Under the pieces are notes generated by a model. It ran no database searches, was not told the DNA's origin, and was given only the letters and a program-made list of their open reading frames with translations. From MWH-TA3 sp044353905 (GTDB lineage Bacteria > Actinomycetota > Actinomycetes > Actinomycetales > Microbacteriaceae): a stretch of 25,687 nt of DNA. The stretch's first letter is position 1, and the number at the start of each line of letters is the position of its first letter. Of this stretch, positions 23,940 through 25,687 are shown in pieces. The stretch lies in assembly GCA_044353905.1 (NCBI GenBank), contig JBILBA010000017.1:1-25687 (forward strand). The letters are read 5' to 3'. Both the position numbers and the translations under genes were made by a program.

Positions 23940-24728
23940 CTACTTGCCGTGGAATTCCGCCTTTGCGAATTCCTTGTCGTCTTCTGCGGACTTGATACGT
24001 GCGATCGAGAAGATCATGAGACCGAAGAGGCACTTCGCGAGGATGTCCGCGATGGTGTATCCGACCTCACGTGCAACGAACGCGTCTGCATCGAATGCCG
24101 ACGAGCTCATGCCCAAGATGTACGTAATGGGGTAAACGCCCCACGTTGCGAGAAGGAGGAGGCGAAGAAGAGAAATCTTCTTGCGGACCTCAGCCGACTG
24201 CTTCGCGAGGCTCTTGCCGAGTTCGACGAACAGGACGAAGAGGATGTAGAGGAACGGGATGGTCGAAGCGACCAGCCAGAACTCGGCGCCGAGACCGAAG
24301 AGATCGATCTTGGCGTCTCCGGGGTAACCGAGGATGATCATGGCTGCTGCTGCAGGCACCAAGCGGTTCAACAGTGAACGCTGGATTGCAACGGCAAGAC
24401 CGAGCACAGCAACTGCTTCTACGAGGAGAAGCGGCACGGTGAGGAGCCAGTCAACGTAACGGTAGCCAACGTTGTAGGCGTCAGCGTTGTTGCCCTCGGT
24501 ACCAGCAAACGCGTGGTTGAACGAGTCAAACATGCGGAAGTAGTGGTACGCAGCAATCGCGGTAACGGTTGCCGAAACCATAACCGCCATGCGGTAACGG
24601 GTGGCAACGCGCTCGCGCGCGATGAAAAGGAAAACGGTGGTGAACAGCATGCTCGCGATACCCAGCGAGAACATGTTGTACACCACATTGAATTGAGTGT
24701 TGTCTAGAAGACCGGACAGCGTGTTCAC
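23940..24728 (-). CDS. Actinorhodopsin, light-driven outward proton pump
   Basis: A 262-residue seven-helix microbial rhodopsin of the actinorhodopsin/xanthorhodopsin group. Helix C has the DTE set of a proton pump in RYVDWLLTVPLLLVE: Asp93 (acceptor), Thr97 and Glu104 (donor). Leu101, in the proteorhodopsin 105 tuning position, predicts green absorption. His62 in YHYFR should pair with Asp93. Lys232 in IADILAK is the retinal Schiff-base lysine. In helix E, WLVASTIPF aligns with the antenna-site region WGTVSTIPF of Gloeobacter rhodopsin, putting Leu152 where that protein has glycine. The GTG at 24728 is preferred because GAAAGG lies 6 bases upstream and MNTLSGLLDNTQFNVVYN matches relatives; an ATG at 24773 has no proper site. 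It is monocistronic between pnp and the M16 peptidase. Confidence 0.96.
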   Translation of the reverse strand: MNTLSGLLDNTQFNVVYNMFSLGIASMLFTTVFLFIARERVATRYRMAVMVSATVTAIAAYHYFRMFDSFNHAFAGTEGNNADAYNVGYRYVDWLLTVPLLLVEAVAVLGLAVAIQRSLLNRLVPAAAAMIILGYPGDAKIDLFGLGAEFWLVASTIPFLYILFVLFVELGKSLAKQSAEVRKKISLLRLLLLATWGVYPITYILGMSSSAFDADAFVAREVGYTIADILAKCLFGLMIFSIARIKSAEDDKEFAKAEFHGK

Positions 24729-24779
24729 ACGAAGCCTTTCGTTCAAAACGGGCTGAACACTCGTGGCGTTCATCCCACC

Positions 24780-24810
24780 GGGGTGATCCCCTAACACGGG
24801 AACCGTTCCC
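24780..24810. promoter_or_regulatory. Two short inverted repeats in the actinorhodopsin leader
   Basis: GGGGTGATCCCC (24780-24791) and GGGAACCGTTCCC (24798-24810) are perfect palindromes separated by 6 bases, about 50 to 80 bases before the chosen rhodopsin start. They may be an operator pair or leader RNA hairpins. GGGAACCGTTCCC is not a LexA box because its spacing is one base instead of four. Confidence 0.5.
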
Positions 24811-24866
24811 CGTGCATTCAGAATGCTATCGTTTGCGTCTGAAAATGTGTAGCCCAAAACGCCGAC

Positions 24867-24899
24867 AAAAAAACGGGGGCGAGCCGAAGCCCGCCCCCG
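24867..24899 (-). terminator. Rho-independent terminator of pnp
   Basis: On the minus strand, a hairpin with an 11-base stem around a TTCG-type loop (24874-24899) with one internal G-T mismatch is followed by seven T residues (24867-24873). It begins 14 bases behind the pnp stop codon. It should end most pnp transcripts before the rhodopsin gene. Confidence 0.95.
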
Positions 24900-24913
24900 C
24901 ATTTCGTGGAGTA

Positions 24914-25687
24914 TTACTCGGTGTCGGCGTCGGCCTCAGCCGCGTCCGAACCGCCGTCTTCACCGTCGACGACGGGAACAAGCGAGAGCTTGCCACGGTC
25001 ATCGATCTTGGCGATTTCGACGAGGACCTTCTGACCGACCGAAAGCACGTCTTCCGCGTTCTCGACGCGCTTGCCACCCGAGAGCTTGCGCAGCTCTGAG
25101 ATGTGCAAGAGACCGTCTTTGCCAGGCATGAGCGACACGAAAGCACCGAACGCCGCGATCTTGACGACGGTTCCGAGGAACTGCTCGCCAACTTCGGGGT
25201 TGATGGGGTTCGCGATCTGGTTGACGCGGTCACGCGCCGCCTCAGCCGAGGGGCCGTCGTTCGATCCGATGTAGACAGTTCCGTCTTCTTCGATCGAAAT
25301 CTGGGCACCGGTCTCGTCCTGGATGGAGTTGATCGTCTTGCCCTTCGGTCCGATGAGTTCACCGATCTTGTCGACGGGGATCTGGACCGAGATCACGCGA
25401 GGCGCGGTCGGTGCCATTTCGTCCGGTCCGTCGATGGCCTCGTTGAGGACGTCGAGGATTGCGAGTCGAGCAGCCTTCGCTTGAGTCAACGCGCTGGTGA
25501 GGACCGATGCCGGGATTCCGTCGAGCTTGGTGTCGAGCTGAATCGCGGTGATGAAGTCCTTCGTTCCGGCGACCTTGAAGTCCATGTCGCCGAGGGCGTC
25601 CTCTGCACCAAGGATGTCGGTCAGTGCGGCGTAACGGGTTTCACCGTCGACCTCGTCAGAGACGAGACCCATGGCGATTCCGGCAAC
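24914..25687 (-). CDS. pnp: Polyribonucleotide nucleotidyltransferase (partial, C-terminal 257 residues)
   Basis: The 3' end of PNPase, which degrades RNA phosphorolytically from 3' ends. The frame is open to the window edge and the start lies outside. The end of the second RNase PH domain is visible: YAALTDILGAEDALGDMDFK, then VAGTKDFITAIQLDTKLDGI (the conserved DxxxAGT/T-x-DIK-type region) up to about residue 95. The KH domain follows with IGELIGPKGKTINSIQDETG, including the GxxG loop. The S1 domain is seen in LGTVVKIAAFGAFVSLMPGKDGLLHISEL. The protein ends in an acidic tail. A strong terminator follows the TAA at 24914. Confidence 0.97.
   Translation of the reverse strand, partial: VAGIAMGLVSDEVDGETRYAALTDILGAEDALGDMDFKVAGTKDFITAIQLDTKLDGIPASVLTSALTQAKAARLAILDVLNEAIDGPDEMAPTAPRVISVQIPVDKIGELIGPKGKTINSIQDETGAQISIEEDGTVYIGSNDGPSAEAARDRVNQIANPINPEVGEQFLGTVVKIAAFGAFVSLMPGKDGLLHISELRKLSGGKRVENAEDVLSVGQKVLVEIAKIDDRGKLSLVPVVDGEDGGSDAAEADADTE

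Noticed and set aside
24798..24810. Second LexA box (GGGAACCGTTCCC)
   Set aside because: GAAC and GTTC are separated by one base rather than four, so it does not fit the operator.
23940..24902. Rhodopsin with an N-terminal extension of 58 residues
   Set aside because: The extension would translate the pnp terminator hairpin and T-run. The GTG at 24728 has a good ribosome-binding site and matches the family length.

Overview
The window looks like a chromosomal segment from an aquatic actinobacterium, most likely Microbacteriaceae or a close relative. The evidence is the high GC content, the backbone miaB, recX, recA, DUF3046, clgR-like, cinA, pgsA, ftsK, rnj, thyX, pepR-like M16 peptidase and pnp, an actinobacterial-type LexA box upstream of recA, an LAxTG-type sorting signal, and an actinorhodopsin gene. 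Apart from a three-gene plus-strand block (14569-16443), all genes lie on the minus strand. The backbone order matches the mycobacterial Rv2733c to Rv2783c region (recalled gene order, not a search). dapA and dapB, often found in this neighbourhood, are not in this window.

Region by region, reading right to left along the minus strand. 24914-25687 is the 3' end of pnp with a strong terminator. 23940-24728 is a single-gene actinorhodopsin unit with its own terminator, nearly identical to that of pnp. 22543-23862 is an M16 zinc peptidase. 21420-22232 is a DUF559 (Vsr-like nuclease fold) gene of visibly lower GC, flanked on both sides by clusters of a short repeated motif. 16421-21215 is a surface-polysaccharide block: a TPR-like membrane protein, an ExoA-like glycosyltransferase, a fused glycosyltransferase/pyruvyltransferase, an ABC-exporter-like membrane domain without ATPase, and a second glycosyltransferase. 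13966-16443 holds an Rrf2 regulator divergent from a membrane thioredoxin, DUF4395 and TIGR01777 oxidoreductase operon. 7996-13938 runs thyX, rnj, a cation/proton antiporter, an adenylate-forming ligase and a sortase-anchored glycine-rich surface protein, all tightly packed. 3521-7918 is ftsK, pgsA, cinA and a clgR-like gene. 636-3458 contains a small membrane protein, DUF3046, a repeat-rich spacer with the SOS box, recA and recX; miaB is cut by the window start.

The most unusual content is non-coding. A family of short motifs (core TGGAAACCA, fullest form ACGTTTTTGGAAACCAAA) occurs in three intergenic clusters only, each cluster having copies in opposite orientations and each lying next to a G-run/C-run tract that could form a G-quadruplex. 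Two clusters bracket the DUF559 gene in inverted orientation. The third lies between DUF3046 and recA and is bounded by a 17-base direct repeat. This arrangement resembles a small non-autonomous mobile element with a candidate partner gene, but that is inference. The second notable point is the rhodopsin gene placed between pnp and the M16 peptidase, between two near-identical terminators. Its residues predict a green-absorbing outward proton pump with a leucine where antenna-binding rhodopsins have glycine.
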